Origin: Streptomyces sp. NBC_00335
GTDB lineage: Bacteria > Actinomycetota > Actinomycetes > Streptomycetales > Streptomycetaceae
Reading direction: 5' to 3'
DNA length: 64,000 bases
NCBI RefSeq assembly: GCF_036127095.1
Contig: NZ_CP108006.1
Location: forward strand, 248,001-312,000
The notes under the pieces are model-generated. The model was not told where the DNA came from. It made no database searches and worked only from the letters and a program-made list of their open reading frames with translations. Positions 25,412-34,120 of the stretch are shown here, piece after piece (the first letter of the stretch is position 1; every line of letters begins with the position of its first letter). Made by a program: the position numbers and the translations under genes.

Positions 25412-26353
25412 ATGCGATGGCGTGCGCCTGGTGCGGCGGTGGCTGCGTTGGCCGCCGTGCTGCTCGTGGCCGCCGCGCCGCCGCCGGGCAGTGGTGACAC
25501 AGAGCAGCGCGTGGACATCGGCGGCGGGCGGAGCCTGTACCTGCACTGCGCGGGCTCGGGGAGTCCGACCGTGGTGCTGCTCGCCGGTCTGCACGAGGCC
25601 TCCGACCCGTGGTCCCTGACCGACACCACCCCGCCCGTGCCCAAGGCGCCGGCGGTACTCCCGGGTGTGGCCGCCTTCACCCTGGTGTGCACCTACGACC
25701 GGCCGGGGACCATCCGCTACACGGAGCCACCCGCGCTCACCGACCGGAGCACACCCGTACAGGGCACCCGGGCCCTGGACGCCATGGTCCAGGACCTGGA
25801 CCGGCTCCTGACGGCCGCACACGTGCCCGGTCCGTACCTGCTGGCGGGTCACTCCTTCGGTGGGATGCTCGCGCTGCACTATGCGCAGGAGCACCCTGAG
25901 CGGACGCGCGGGCTGGTCCTGGTCGATGCCCTGGGGCCGGCCCTGAAGCCCGCGATGGGGTCGGACTGGGCGGCGTACGTGGAGGCGCTGCGGCATCCCG
26001 GTACTCCGTTCGACGCCGATCCGGACTTCGAGCAGGTGGACATCGAGGGCGGGGTCACCGCCATCGACCGCGGCGGGCCGCTGCCCCCGGTTCCCGTCGC
26101 GGTGCTCAGCAAGACCGAGCCCTTCGCCGTGCCGCCCACGATGGCGAAGGATCTGGTGGCGAAGCTGGAGAAGGCCTGGCCCAAGGCACAGCAGGCCCTT
26201 GTGGGCTTGCGGCCGCAGACCCCGCACTTGCTGGCGACCGGTAGCGATCACTACGTCCAAATCCACGACCCGGACCTCACGATCGCCGCGATCCGCCTCG
26301 TGGCGGACCGGGCCGCGACCACCCTGCCGAGGACGGCCTCGCCCTCGCCGTAG
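25412..26353 (+). CDS. Secreted alpha/beta hydrolase
   Basis: This 313-residue protein has a signal peptide (MRWRAPGAAVAALAAVLLVAAAPP) followed by an alpha/beta-hydrolase domain: CAGSGSPTVVLLAGLHE oxyanion region, YDRPG, GHSFGGMLALHYA with the nucleophile Ser, VLVDALGP, and a His in GSDHYVQIHDPD near the C terminus. GGGAGG precedes ATG 25412. The enzyme is probably an extracellular esterase or lipase-like hydrolase; substrate unknown. It follows the vWA gene by 110 bases and converges with a YCII-family gene. Confidence 0.85.
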   Translation: MRWRAPGAAVAALAAVLLVAAAPPPGSGDTEQRVDIGGGRSLYLHCAGSGSPTVVLLAGLHEASDPWSLTDTTPPVPKAPAVLPGVAAFTLVCTYDRPGTIRYTEPPALTDRSTPVQGTRALDAMVQDLDRLLTAAHVPGPYLLAGHSFGGMLALHYAQEHPERTRGLVLVDALGPALKPAMGSDWAAYVEALRHPGTPFDADPDFEQVDIEGGVTAIDRGGPLPPVPVAVLSKTEPFAVPPTMAKDLVAKLEKAWPKAQQALVGLRPQTPHLLATGSDHYVQIHDPDLTIAAIRLVADRAATTLPRTASPSP

Positions 26354-26387
26354 CGGTTGCGGTTGCGGTCGCGCTCACCGTAGGGAC

Positions 26388-26410
26388 GCGCTCGCCGTGA
26401 CGGCGAGCGC
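26388..26410. terminator. Hairpin between convergent hydrolase and YCII-family genes
   Basis: GCGCTCGCCGT and ACGGCGAGCGC are perfect 11-base arms around one G, so a stem of about 9 with a short loop can form. It is 35 bases past the hydrolase stop and 13 bases before the stop of the minus-strand gene. Confidence 0.6.
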
Positions 26411-26422
26411 GGCCCGCTCGGC

Positions 26423-26815
26423 TCAGGCCTGGGTCGGGTCCGCGGGGATGGGATGGACCTCGACCGGGTCGCTGCCCGGCGTTCCTCCCGGGCCGGGGCA
26501 GGCCGACGCCCGTGCGGCGATCTCCAGGGCCCGGTCCTCGCTCTTGACGTCGACCAGCCAGTACCCGGCCAGGATCTGTCCCTCGTAGGCCGGCCCGTCG
26601 GTCACCTGCGGCCGCCCGTCGCTTCCGGCTCGTACCGTCTTGACCAGCGAGGGACCGCCGAGGCCCTGCCCGTCCACCCATTCGCCGGCGGCGGTGATGT
26701 CTTCGTTGAGGGCGCCCATGTGGGCGAACATGGCCTTCATGTCGTCCTCGGAGTAGGAGGACATGATGGCGTCCCACTCGGCGGCAGGCACGTTCATCTG
26801 GATCATGTACTTCAT
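26423..26815 (-). CDS. YCII/DGPF-family protein
   Basis: This 130-residue protein matches the YCII-related (DGPF) family: KYMIQMNVP at the start, GEWVDGQGLGGPS, VTDGPAYEGQILAGYWLVDVKSEDRALEIAARA with the DGP motif, and a C-terminal VEVHPI. The fold is ferredoxin-like. Many members sit next to ECF sigma factor genes, yet none is present here. ATG 26815 has GTGAGGA immediately upstream; GTG 26824 is an alternative. The C-terminal Gly/Pro linker replaces the usual Cys-rich or short end. Function is unknown; YCII can act as a dehydrochlorinase-like lyase. Confidence 0.82.
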   Translation of the reverse strand: MKYMIQMNVPAAEWDAIMSSYSEDDMKAMFAHMGALNEDITAAGEWVDGQGLGGPSLVKTVRAGSDGRPQVTDGPAYEGQILAGYWLVDVKSEDRALEIAARASACPGPGGTPGSDPVEVHPIPADPTQA

Positions 26816-26911
26816 GTTCCTCACCCTTTCGGGGCGGCTGCTGGGGTTTCGGTCCTACACAGAGGTAGACAGCCAGTGGCCGCGAAACTCATCGGCGCTC
26901 CCAGCACCACA

Positions 26912-27140
26912 TCACGGAAACCCGAAGATCGCCCCCAGGGCGGTGCTCGCGAGGGACGGCGGGCGTCGGTTTCCGTCTTCTTCCGCGCCGCCCAGGACAT
27001 CGGTGATCATGCGGGTGGCGAAGTCGGTCGTCCATGGCGGGAATGGTCTCGGGACGGACGCTCCTGGGCATCATGCGCATCGTGGCCACGATGTTCGGCA
27101 CGACGTACTCGATGACGTCCTTGCCGTGCCCCTCGTGGGC
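26912..27140 (-). pseudogene. Possible decayed coding remnant
   Basis: The roughly 460 bases between the YCII gene and the next lipoprotein hold no intact gene. On the minus strand, one frame reads GHGKDVIEYVVPNIVATMRMMP and, after a frame change, another reads PPWTTDFATRMITDVLGGAEED to a stop at 26912. Both are more protein-like than the other frames, consistent with a frameshifted gene end. I cannot name the family. It may be noise. Confidence 0.25.
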
Positions 27141-27274
27141 CAACGGGAGCCTCCCGCTTGACCTTCCGTCACACCCCGGGGTCAACTCCCGACGGGCCCC
27201 CCGTGCTCCGGCGGCCCGTCGACGGGTGAGAATGAAGCCGACCCGGCTTTGTGGTGAGCGAGTGGAGGAGCGGC

Positions 27275-27676
27275 ATGCGGATACGGACGTGCGTACGAAC
27301 GGCCTCTCTGATCGCCGGCTGCGCACTTGCCCTGACGGCATGTACGGAACACGAGGGCGCCGTTTCGTCGGCCGGTCCGACCGTGACGAGCACGGCCGCA
27401 CCGTCGACCGCCCTCGGGCTGGCCGAGCGGTATCAGCAAGCGGGCGGGGACAAGGACGTGTACGCCATCCAGCAGGAGACGGTGCCCGGTGAGGCTCCGC
27501 TGCTGATCCTCCGGACCACGCGGAGCGAGTCGGACAACGCGCTCTTCGAGAAGCAGCGCGATTCCGTCGTCTCGTACCTCAGGGAATCCGAGCAGCTCTC
27601 CACGGCCAAGGGCTACCGCATGGACGTATTCGGGCGGGACGGATCCCTCCTCCACCGATGGGATGCCCGCCCCTAG
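27275..27676 (+). CDS. Small lipoprotein
   Basis: This 133-residue precursor has a lipoprotein signal: basic start, hydrophobic LIAGCALALTA and lipobox LTAC with Cys near 23. A Ser/Thr/Ala-rich linker leads to a small domain (YAIQQETVPGEAPLLILRTTR, LFEKQRDSVVSYLRES). GGAGGAG lies four bases before ATG 27275. It should sit on the outer face of the membrane; function unknown. It converges towards a short gene fragment and the multicopper oxidase. Confidence 0.7.
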   Translation: MRIRTCVRTASLIAGCALALTACTEHEGAVSSAGPTVTSTAAPSTALGLAERYQQAGGDKDVYAIQQETVPGEAPLLILRTTRSESDNALFEKQRDSVVSYLRESEQLSTAKGYRMDVFGRDGSLLHRWDARP

Positions 27677-27692
27677 GCCGTCTGACCGGTGA

Positions 27693-27803
27693 TCATCACA
27701 GAAGCGAGATCTGCTTCTGGTCATCGAATCGATCACCGGAAAGCCGAGGCTGATCGTCCACGACGGTGGCACGTCGAGCATCACCATCGGCTTCTGCCCC
27801 TGA
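27693..27803 (+). pseudogene. Orphan C-terminal gene fragment
   Basis: A 36-codon stretch without a start codon reads like a protein C terminus (KRDLLLVIESITGKPRLIV, then TSSITIGFCP and TGA) directly after an in-frame stop. The region also has lower GC than its neighbours. It may be the tail of a gene lost by deletion. The family is not recognised. Confidence 0.3.
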
Positions 27804-27870
27804 TGCGGACGGGACCTCCCCGAGTCACAGCGGGACCGATGGTTCGAAACCCGGACTTCTGCACGCACCT

Positions 27871-29433
27871 CTAGTGCTGGTGTGTGCCGGAGGTGGGCGG
27901 GAGTTTGGGGGTGGGTGTCGGTTTGCCCGGGTCCAGGACCGTGAACTGGCCCATCATGCCCTCGTCCTCGTGGTAGAGGAGGTGGCAGTGGTACATGTAC
28001 GGGGTGTCCGGGTCCGCGGGGCCGTCGAAGCGCAGGGCTATGCGGACCGTCGTACCGGACGGGATGAAGACGGTGTCCTTCGGCCCGCGCAACGGCGGGG
28101 GCGGGGCGGAGCCGTTGACGTCGAGTACGCGGAACTGGACGTCGTGGACGTGGAAGTTGTGCGGCATCCCGTCGTTGTTGCGCAGGGTCCAGGTCTCGGC
28201 CGTGCCGCGGGTGACCGTCTCGTCCACCCGGGACATGTCCATCTTGCGGCCGTTGATGCCGGACATCTTGAGCTCGAAGAAGCGGCTGCGTACCGAGTCC
28301 GCACCGGTGGGGAGCGCCGAGGCGACCAGGGCCTGCGGCAGCTCGGCCGACGGGCGCAGGGTGGGCGCCCCGCGCAGCTGCATCACGTCGAAGGAGTCGT
28401 CGCCACCGCCGAAGCGCTGGTTCCAGAAGTCCAGGCCGGCGTCCAGGGGATACGAGCGCAGGACCGTCCGCTCGCCCGGCCGTATTCGTACGACGACCTC
28501 CGCGCGCTCGCCCGGCGACAGGCGCAGGCGGTCGGTCGTGTGCGGGGCTTCGAGGAGGCCGCCGTCCGAGGCGATCTGCCGGAATGTGCGGCCGTCGTCG
28601 AAGCCGAAGGTGTAGACGCGGGCGGTGGAGGCGTTCAGCAGTCGCAGACGGACCAGTTCGTCCTGGACGGTGACGTACGGGTCCAGGGTGCCGTTGACCA
28701 TCGTCCGGTCGCCGAGGAAGCCGACGTTGCGCATCAGCTTGTGGCCGTGGTCGAACTTCGCGCCGTCGAAGGACACGTCCTGGACGATGACAGGGATGTC
28801 GTCGACCCCGTAGGTCTTGGGCAGGGGCAGGGCCGTCGATTGCGCGTCGTCCAGGAGGAACAGGCCCGCGAGGCCGCGCTGGACGTGCGACTCGGTCGCG
28901 CCGTGGGGGTGCGGGTGGTACCAGAGCGTCGAGGCCGGCTGCTCCACCGTCCATTCGGGGGCCCAACTGCCGCCCGCCGGGACCATCTGGTGCGGGCCGC
29001 CGTCCATCGCGGCGGGCAGGTGCATGCCGTGCCAGTGGACGCTGGAGGCCTCCGGCAGGGCATTGGCCACCTTCACCCGGACCTTCTCCCCCTTCGCCGC
29101 GCGGAGCGTGGGGCCGAGGTGGCTCCCGTTGAAGCCCCAGGTGGGTGTCTTGGCCCCGGGGGTGAACTCGGTCTCCCCCGGCTGCATCCTCAGGTCGAAG
29201 ACGCGTGTTCCGTCCGCTTCCACGGTGGAGGCGGCGAGGGGCGGCACCGCGAGGGCGTTGCGGAAGTCCACCGCACCGAGGGTCGACACCTTGGCTCCGG
29301 TGTAGAGCCAGGTGAAGAGCACCCCTATGACCAGAGCGAAGGTCGCGACCAGCGATCCGAGGATCAGCAGGGCCCGCTTCCAAGGCGACATCCGGCGCTT
29401 GCCGCCGGTCCCGTTCTTCCCGTTTCTCCACAT
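27871..29433 (-). CDS. Membrane-anchored multicopper oxidase (laccase-like)
   Basis: This 520-residue enzyme oxidises substrates with four copper atoms and reduces O2 to water. It has an N-terminal membrane segment (ALLILGSLVATFALVIG, about 24-42) and three cupredoxin domains. Copper ligands are visible: HWHGMH, WYHPHPHG, HNFHVHD near the end and the type-1 Cys motif HCHLLYHEDEGMMGQF with axial Met. The C terminus ends in a His-rich GTHQH. TAGCGT seven bases before ATG 29433 could give a leaderless transcript. The CotA/bilirubin-oxidase-like architecture suggests copper tolerance or phenol oxidation at the cell surface. Confidence 0.92.
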   Translation of the reverse strand: MWRNGKNGTGGKRRMSPWKRALLILGSLVATFALVIGVLFTWLYTGAKVSTLGAVDFRNALAVPPLAASTVEADGTRVFDLRMQPGETEFTPGAKTPTWGFNGSHLGPTLRAAKGEKVRVKVANALPEASSVHWHGMHLPAAMDGGPHQMVPAGGSWAPEWTVEQPASTLWYHPHPHGATESHVQRGLAGLFLLDDAQSTALPLPKTYGVDDIPVIVQDVSFDGAKFDHGHKLMRNVGFLGDRTMVNGTLDPYVTVQDELVRLRLLNASTARVYTFGFDDGRTFRQIASDGGLLEAPHTTDRLRLSPGERAEVVVRIRPGERTVLRSYPLDAGLDFWNQRFGGGDDSFDVMQLRGAPTLRPSAELPQALVASALPTGADSVRSRFFELKMSGINGRKMDMSRVDETVTRGTAETWTLRNNDGMPHNFHVHDVQFRVLDVNGSAPPPPLRGPKDTVFIPSGTTVRIALRFDGPADPDTPYMYHCHLLYHEDEGMMGQFTVLDPGKPTPTPKLPPTSGTHQH

Positions 29434-29484
29434 GGGAACGACGCTACGGACGGTGCTCGCGCCGGACATCGGGGACCGACCCGG

Positions 29485-29538
29485 GACCGACCCCGACACC
29501 GCCCCCGAGAGGGTTCAGGGGCGGTGTCGGGGTCGGTC
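29485..29538 (-). terminator. 21-base-pair hairpin overlapping the RNA-ligase gene end
   Basis: Arms at 29485-29505 and 29518-29538 are perfect complements (21 pairs) around a 12-base loop. On the minus strand the last eight codons of the 2H-ligase gene form the 5' arm and its TGA (29517-29515) lies in the loop. It sits between that gene and the multicopper oxidase promoter, so it should stop read-through. Confidence 0.8.
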
Positions 29539-30102
29539 TCCGAGTGCGAACGAAGCACGCGTACGCCACTTCGCGCCGTCGTGGACCATGAGCTCGACGG
29601 ACGAGACGTGGGAGGTGAAGGGGAGCCTGCCGCCGAGGTCGGCCTCGATCTCCTCCAGGACGGCGTCGTCCTGGCCTTGGGCGATGGTCAGGTGCGGCAC
29701 GATCTCGGCGAACCGGCCGCCGTACGGCGGAGCCTCGGGCCATCGGTCGGCGATCGCCTCCGTGAGCCGGATCAGTGGCGCAGCGGGTTCCGGAACGAGG
29801 TACAGGACCTCGGGAAGCCGTCCGCACTTCTCGAACCGCAGGTCGAACGCCGGGTGGCAGCGCAGCACGTCCTCCAGGGCGGCGTGGACCAGCGGATCCA
29901 GTCGGCTCTCCTCGAGGAACGGGAAGAGCACGGTGACGTGTGCGGGCACTCCGGCCCGGGCCGAAGGGTCGAGCCGTTCGCGCCACCCGCGGACGACCGG
30001 CTCGGCCTCCGGGATCCTGACGACCAGTCCCGTCTGACCGGCCTGGAACGCGCTTCCGCTGCTCTTGCTCTCGTCTGCTGCCATGACACGGCATGGTGCC
30101 AC
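29515..30102 (-). CDS. 2'-5' RNA ligase family protein (2H phosphoesterase)
   Basis: This 195-residue protein has the two HxT motifs of the 2H phosphoesterase superfamily: HVTVLFPF (about 55) and HLTIAQ (about 137). Such proteins act on 2',3'-cyclic or 2'-5' phosphodiester RNA ends or nucleotide cyclic phosphates. GTG 30102 is chosen because AAGGGA lies eight bases upstream; ATG 30084 has none. The C-terminal residues are encoded within a terminator hairpin. The M1 peptidase gene lies 41 bases upstream on the same strand, so they may be co-transcribed. Confidence 0.85.
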   Translation of the reverse strand: MAPCRVMAADESKSSGSAFQAGQTGLVVRIPEAEPVVRGWRERLDPSARAGVPAHVTVLFPFLEESRLDPLVHAALEDVLRCHPAFDLRFEKCGRLPEVLYLVPEPAAPLIRLTEAIADRWPEAPPYGGRFAEIVPHLTIAQGQDDAVLEEIEADLGGRLPFTSHVSSVELMVHDGAKWRTRASFALGDRPRHRP

Positions 30103-30143
30103 CGGAAGATCCCTTCACGCCCGGGGATTTGTGCCGTACGTGG

Positions 30144-31538
30144 TCAGTGGATCCGGTGTTCCGTCCAGAACGGGGCGAGGTCCTGGGACGTTGCCGCCTG
30201 GGCCGCGCGCTTGAAGTCCGCGGTGGTGGAGACGCCCTGCCAGTGGTCGTGGACGTAGTCGCGGAGGACGGCCGTCATCGCCGGGGTGCCCAGGGTGCGT
30301 TCCAGGTCGTGCAGGGCGCAGGAGCCGCGCATGTAGACGACTCGTACGAACTCCGAGCGGCGGCCGTCCGCGTAGTAGGCCATGGAGCGGGTGAGGGCGG
30401 CCGCGTCGCTGGGCCAGGCGGGTTGGTCCTCCCAGCAGGTGCTGGTGTCGTCGCCGTAGTACGACTGGTTCGCGTACTGGGCGAAGGATTCGTCCAGCCA
30501 GGGTGACGTGAACTGGTCGTTGCCGACGATGCCGTAGAACCACTGGTGGGCGATCTCGTGGACGACGGCCGACCCCTCCGGTTCGGTCCACAGCAGGACG
30601 AGGCCGGGGAACTCCATGTTGCCGAACTCGTCGAGGTTGTCGCTCATGACGAGGTCGAGCTCGCCGTAGGGGTAGCGCCCGAAGCGCTTGCCGAACTCGT
30701 CGACCGAGCCGACGGCGTCCTTCAGGTCCTTGGCGACGCCCTCGGGGGAGGTGACGGCGGTCCAGTAGGCGTTCAGCCGGACTCCGCCCGGCGTGGTCAC
30801 CATTTTCGACAGGAAGGGACCCGCCGCCCACGCGAAGTCCCGTACCCCGTGCGCGACGCTGGTGCTGACCGTGCGGCCGGGTGCGCCCAGGCGGCGGGTG
30901 GTGGTGCCCGTAGCGGGGACGACGAGGGCGGTGGGGTGGTCGAGGACGACGCGGAAGTCGCCGGTCAGGGTGTAGAAGCTCTCGCCGAACCCCACGTCGG
31001 GGTCGAGGTGGCGGCCCTGGGCATCGCGTACGGACAGCAGGGGCAGCGCGTTGCCGAGGTAGCGGTGCGCACCGTCCTTGCCGAAGCGGTGGACGCGGTC
31101 CGGGACGGTGATGTCCACGTCGAAGGAGATGCTCGTGCGCGCCCCGTACGGGAGCGGCGCGGGCAGGTCGATCTGCAGGGCGGTACAGGCGACGACGAGC
31201 GGCCGCGGGGTGCCTCCGGTGACCCGGCCCACCCGGACCGGGGACGGGGCCTCCCGGGTTCCGCAGCCGTCGGCGCCGTTGCCCCACAGCCTGATGTCCA
31301 CCGAACGCAGTGGGGTTCGGGCGGAGTTGCGGAAGGACACCGTCTGGCGGCCGGTCCAGCGCGAGCCGTCGGCGTTGCCACGGAGCGACACCTCGTAGGA
31401 GGGGCGGTCGGGTGTCGCCGTCGTCGGCGTGGCGGACGCGGGGTCCGGAGGGGTCTGGGCCGTGGCCGTCCGGGGGACGCAGAGCAGGACGGAAGCGAGG
31501 GCGAGCAGCAGGGCCCGCCGAAACCTGATCGAGGTCAT
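30144..31538 (-). CDS. Secreted M1-family metallopeptidase
   Basis: This 464-residue precursor has a Sec signal (RFRRALLLALASVLLCVP, cleavage near ATA) and an M1 aminopeptidase fold: a beta-rich N-terminal domain, then the zinc motif HEIAHQW followed by WLDESFAQY with the third ligand Glu. GNMEFPG replaces the typical GxMEN exopeptidase motif, as in many bacterial M1 members. TAGCGT seven bases before ATG 31538 suggests a leaderless transcript. It should cleave peptides outside the cell. Natural substrate unknown. Confidence 0.9.
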   Translation of the reverse strand: MTSIRFRRALLLALASVLLCVPRTATAQTPPDPASATPTTATPDRPSYEVSLRGNADGSRWTGRQTVSFRNSARTPLRSVDIRLWGNGADGCGTREAPSPVRVGRVTGGTPRPLVVACTALQIDLPAPLPYGARTSISFDVDITVPDRVHRFGKDGAHRYLGNALPLLSVRDAQGRHLDPDVGFGESFYTLTGDFRVVLDHPTALVVPATGTTTRRLGAPGRTVSTSVAHGVRDFAWAAGPFLSKMVTTPGGVRLNAYWTAVTSPEGVAKDLKDAVGSVDEFGKRFGRYPYGELDLVMSDNLDEFGNMEFPGLVLLWTEPEGSAVVHEIAHQWFYGIVGNDQFTSPWLDESFAQYANQSYYGDDTSTCWEDQPAWPSDAAALTRSMAYYADGRRSEFVRVVYMRGSCALHDLERTLGTPAMTAVLRDYVHDHWQGVSTTADFKRAAQAATSQDLAPFWTEHRIH

Positions 31539-31858
31539 GGCCGGCACGCTAGAACGTCCGTACGCCCGGACGGGCGAGTTCCAGCTCACTCGCCACGGAC
31601 TCCCCCGGCCCTGGGGCGTCCGTACGGCCAGGGAAGGGCGAGTGAGCACCAACGCGACTTCAGTGCAAGGCCGTTGACCTACCGCCCGGAACGGGCGCCG
31701 GCCATCAGGGTTTCCTCGGGGCGGCTGCTCGCGGCGATCCGCTCCTCCCCGGCGAACTCGGGCAGCCGGGCCGAGCGCCGTCCGGCCGGCGCGTGGCCGC
31801 GGTGCCCCGCCACGTAGATCCGTTCGTCCAGCCTTGGCGTGCGGCAGCCGGGCACGGC

Positions 31859-32338
31859 CGCCTCGTGATCACCATGCTCGCCGACCCGGCGGCCCTGCAC
31901 GCCGTCGCCGAGGAGCTGCTGCCGGCCCTGCGGCCCGGTACCCACTGGATCGACACCCCCACCGTCGACCCCCAGGCCGTACGGGACTTGGCGGCGCGGC
32001 TGCCTTCCATGGTGCTGCTGACCGACGCCCCGGTCATGGGCAGCGTGGACCGGGCCGCCTCCGGCGAGCTGTGGGTCGCCGAAGCCCTGCAACTCGGCGC
32101 CTCGTTGGGCCTGCCGGAGGCGCTCTTGCGCTCGGAGCCGACCCGCGGGCCGCTGGCCGGTGCGGTGGCCCAGGCCTACGCCGAGGGCTCGCGCTTCCCC
32201 GTGGCGCCGGCGGCCAAGGACGTGGCCCTGGCCCGCAGCCACGCCGAACTGCCCGTCCTGGACGCGGTGCACACCACCCTGTCCTCCCGATCCAGACTCG
32301 CCGCCCGTGACCTCGCGGCCCTGCGCCCGGCCCTCTGA
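31859..32338 (+). pseudogene. Remnant of a 3-hydroxyisobutyrate/6-phosphogluconate dehydrogenase-type gene
   Basis: The frame aligns to the family from [22 protein letters not shown] through [16 protein letters not shown], and from [14 protein letters not shown] through [21 protein letters not shown] to the stop. Two parts are missing: the N-terminal GxGxxG NAD-binding half and about 80 residues between SGEL and WVAEALQLG, which should hold the catalytic Lys and hinge helix. The frame stays open, so the deletion was in frame. A protein cannot bind NAD normally, hence pseudogene. Confidence 0.72.
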
Positions 32339-32366
32339 CGGAGCCCGTCGGGGCGGGGATGGCGGC

Positions 32367-33023
32367 TTACCGCGCGCCGACTCCGGCGAGCCCGGACACC
32401 GCGGTCCGCCAGGCCGAGGTGACCGCCCCGTGGGCAGCGGCCGTCGCCTCGCAGAGGCCGTCCGGCAGGAACAGGGGCGCACCCACGTGGACATGCATGC
32501 GTGGCCGGCGTACCGGGGCCGTGAGGACTCCGGCGAGTTGTTTGGCCGTCGTCCCGGAGCTGACGCGGCGGGCGCCGGCCTGACCGACGGGGCGGACGGG
32601 TGCTCCGGTGGCACGGGCGAGGCGGGCCAGGCCGCTGCGGAAGGGCAGGGGCGCGGCTTCGCCGGAGTCGCGGCGAGCGGGGATCCCGCCTTCCCCGTAC
32701 ATCAGCACGCACCGCCCGGCGGCCAGGGCCGCGGCGGCGTCGGCGAGGGAGTTCGCCGCGCGGGCCGTTCCCCGGTGGACCGGGATGTGCCCTTCGCGGG
32801 CTAGAGCGCCGCCGAGCACCGGGACCCGCCACAGCCCGGCCGTGGCCATGATCACCGGGTCGACGCCGAGCCGGCGCAGGGCGGCGACCACGATGACGGG
32901 GTCGGCCAGGCTGGTGTGGTTGGCGGCCAGGATGGTCCCGCCGGCGACGGGGCCCGACGCGTCCTCGGAGACGGTCATCCGCCCGAACACCGGGGCCAGG
33001 GCGGCGGCGACGTGGCTGATCAT
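32367..33023 (-). CDS. Lysophospholipid acyltransferase (PlsC-like)
   Basis: This 218-residue protein matches the 1-acyl-glycerol-3-phosphate acyltransferase family. The catalytic H-x4-D is NHTSLADP (near 35-42), and the substrate-binding block is YGEGGIP (about 109-115), a variant of the usual PEGTR. A hydrophobic segment lies near the N terminus. It is expected at the inner membrane, placing the sn-2 acyl chain on lysophosphatidic acid or a related acceptor. GGAGG lies nine bases before ATG 33023. Confidence 0.85.
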   Translation of the reverse strand: MISHVAAALAPVFGRMTVSEDASGPVAGGTILAANHTSLADPVIVVAALRRLGVDPVIMATAGLWRVPVLGGALAREGHIPVHRGTARAANSLADAAAALAAGRCVLMYGEGGIPARRDSGEAAPLPFRSGLARLARATGAPVRPVGQAGARRVSSGTTAKQLAGVLTAPVRRPRMHVHVGAPLFLPDGLCEATAAAHGAVTSAWRTAVSGLAGVGAR

Positions 33024-33212
33024 GGAATCGAACCTCCGGGGTGTGCGGTCTTCGTACCCCCAGCGTGTCGGCCGCCGTCCGGTCCGGCATGAGTCGCCCT
33101 ACTCAACCCGCCTGGGTACGAAGCCCACGTACCCCTGCGCTCCCGCTCCGCGAAGGGAGCGGGAGCGGTGGCCGGGGATGACCGGCGGCGGCCGTCTGGC
33201 AGGGTGGTCGCC

Positions 33213-33650
33213 GTGACCATCTACGTGCCTGCGAGTCGTGACCGTGCCGGACCCCGCCGCGCCCGGACCCGTCTCGCGGCAGCCGCTGCGGTGGTGGTGA
33301 CCGTCGGCGCGGGGCTGGGGCTACGGGCCGTGGCGGCGGGGAGCCTTGCCAAGTACGGCGGAGACGCGCTGTACACCGTACTGATCTTCGCCCTCATCGT
33401 GCTGGCCCTGCCGCGGGTGACGGCCCTGCGCGCTGCCGCGGGCGCTCTCGCGGTGAGCTGGACGGTGGAGTTCCTCCAGCTCAGCGGGGTACCGGCGGAG
33501 CTCTCCCGGCACAGCACGGTCGCCCGGCTCGTCCTCGGGTCCACCTTCAACCCGCCCGACCTGTTCTGGTACGCGGTCGGCGCGGCCGTCGGCTGGCTCG
33601 CCCACACCGCGGTGAGCCTCTGCAGCGCCAGGTCGTCTCTTTCGGCCTAG
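33213..33650 (+). CDS. DUF2809 membrane protein
   Basis: This 145-residue protein has about four hydrophobic segments and the DUF2809 features: SLAKYGGDALYTVLIFALIV, SWTVEFLQL, and DLFWYAVGAAVGW. It is probably an integral membrane protein; function unknown. Start GTG 33213 follows GGGTGG; upstream in-frame ATG 33168 has none. Its stop TAG (33648-33650) is part of the CTAG that borders the following IS5 relic, so the element inserted precisely at the stop codon without shortening the protein. Confidence 0.75.
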   Translation: MTIYVPASRDRAGPRRARTRLAAAAAVVVTVGAGLGLRAVAAGSLAKYGGDALYTVLIFALIVLALPRVTALRAAAGALAVSWTVEFLQLSGVPAELSRHSTVARLVLGSTFNPPDLFWYAVGAAVGWLAHTAVSLCSARSSLSA

Positions 33651-34120
33651 GCCGCTCCCTCAGGGTGGGCGGCGGACGGCACATGGGAGAAGGTCTTCAC
33701 CACCCTGCTCGCGCAGGCCGACGCCGGCGGCGATCCGGACTGGGTTGTCGCGGACGGCCGCTGCCGGACACTGGCGTTCGTCATCACGCCGGGCCAGGCT
33801 GGCGACGCACCCGCGTTCGCGCAGGTCATGGCTCGGTTAGGGGTGCCCAGGCGGATCGGCCGTCCCAGGGTCACGCCAGATGTGGTCCTGACCGACAAGG
33901 CCTATTCGTCGCGGGCGATCCGCGGGCATCTGCGGAGGCGCGGGATCCGGGCAGTGATCCCCCAGCCCGCCGATCAGGCCGCGAACCGCAAACGCCTCGG
34001 CCGCCGTGCAGTGGCGCGGTCTGGCCACTCGCTACGACAAGACCGCCACCATCTACCTCACGGGACTTCCACCTCGCCGCCATCTTCATCTGGTCGGCGA
34101 GGTGATCCGAAGGAAACGGC
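33651..34120 (+). mobile_element. Truncated IS5-family transposase relic
   Basis: The element is about 470 bases, half the length of an intact IS5-type copy. CTAG occurs on both sides (33647-33650 and 34121-34124). The ends GCCGCTCCCT and, reversed, GCCGTTTCCT pair imperfectly. Transposase pieces in order: WEKVFTTLLAQADAGGD, DGRCRTLAFVITPGQAGDAP, RIGRPRVTPDVVLTDKAYSSR, VIPQPADQAANRKR, and QWRGLATRYDKTA. The tail HLAAIFIWSAR is in another frame. A segment after DWVV and another before QWRGL are deleted, removing catalytic parts. It is inactive. Confidence 0.8.

Noticed and set aside
27841..27852. GGTTCGAAACCC resembling a tRNA T-loop
   Set aside because: The flanking bases do not form the T stem, and no acceptor or anticodon arm can be drawn around it.
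31679..31837. Minus-strand frame with RIYVAGHRG, similar to the start of GDP-fucose synthase
   Set aside because: Only nine residues match; the rest is unlike the family, so no pseudogene call.
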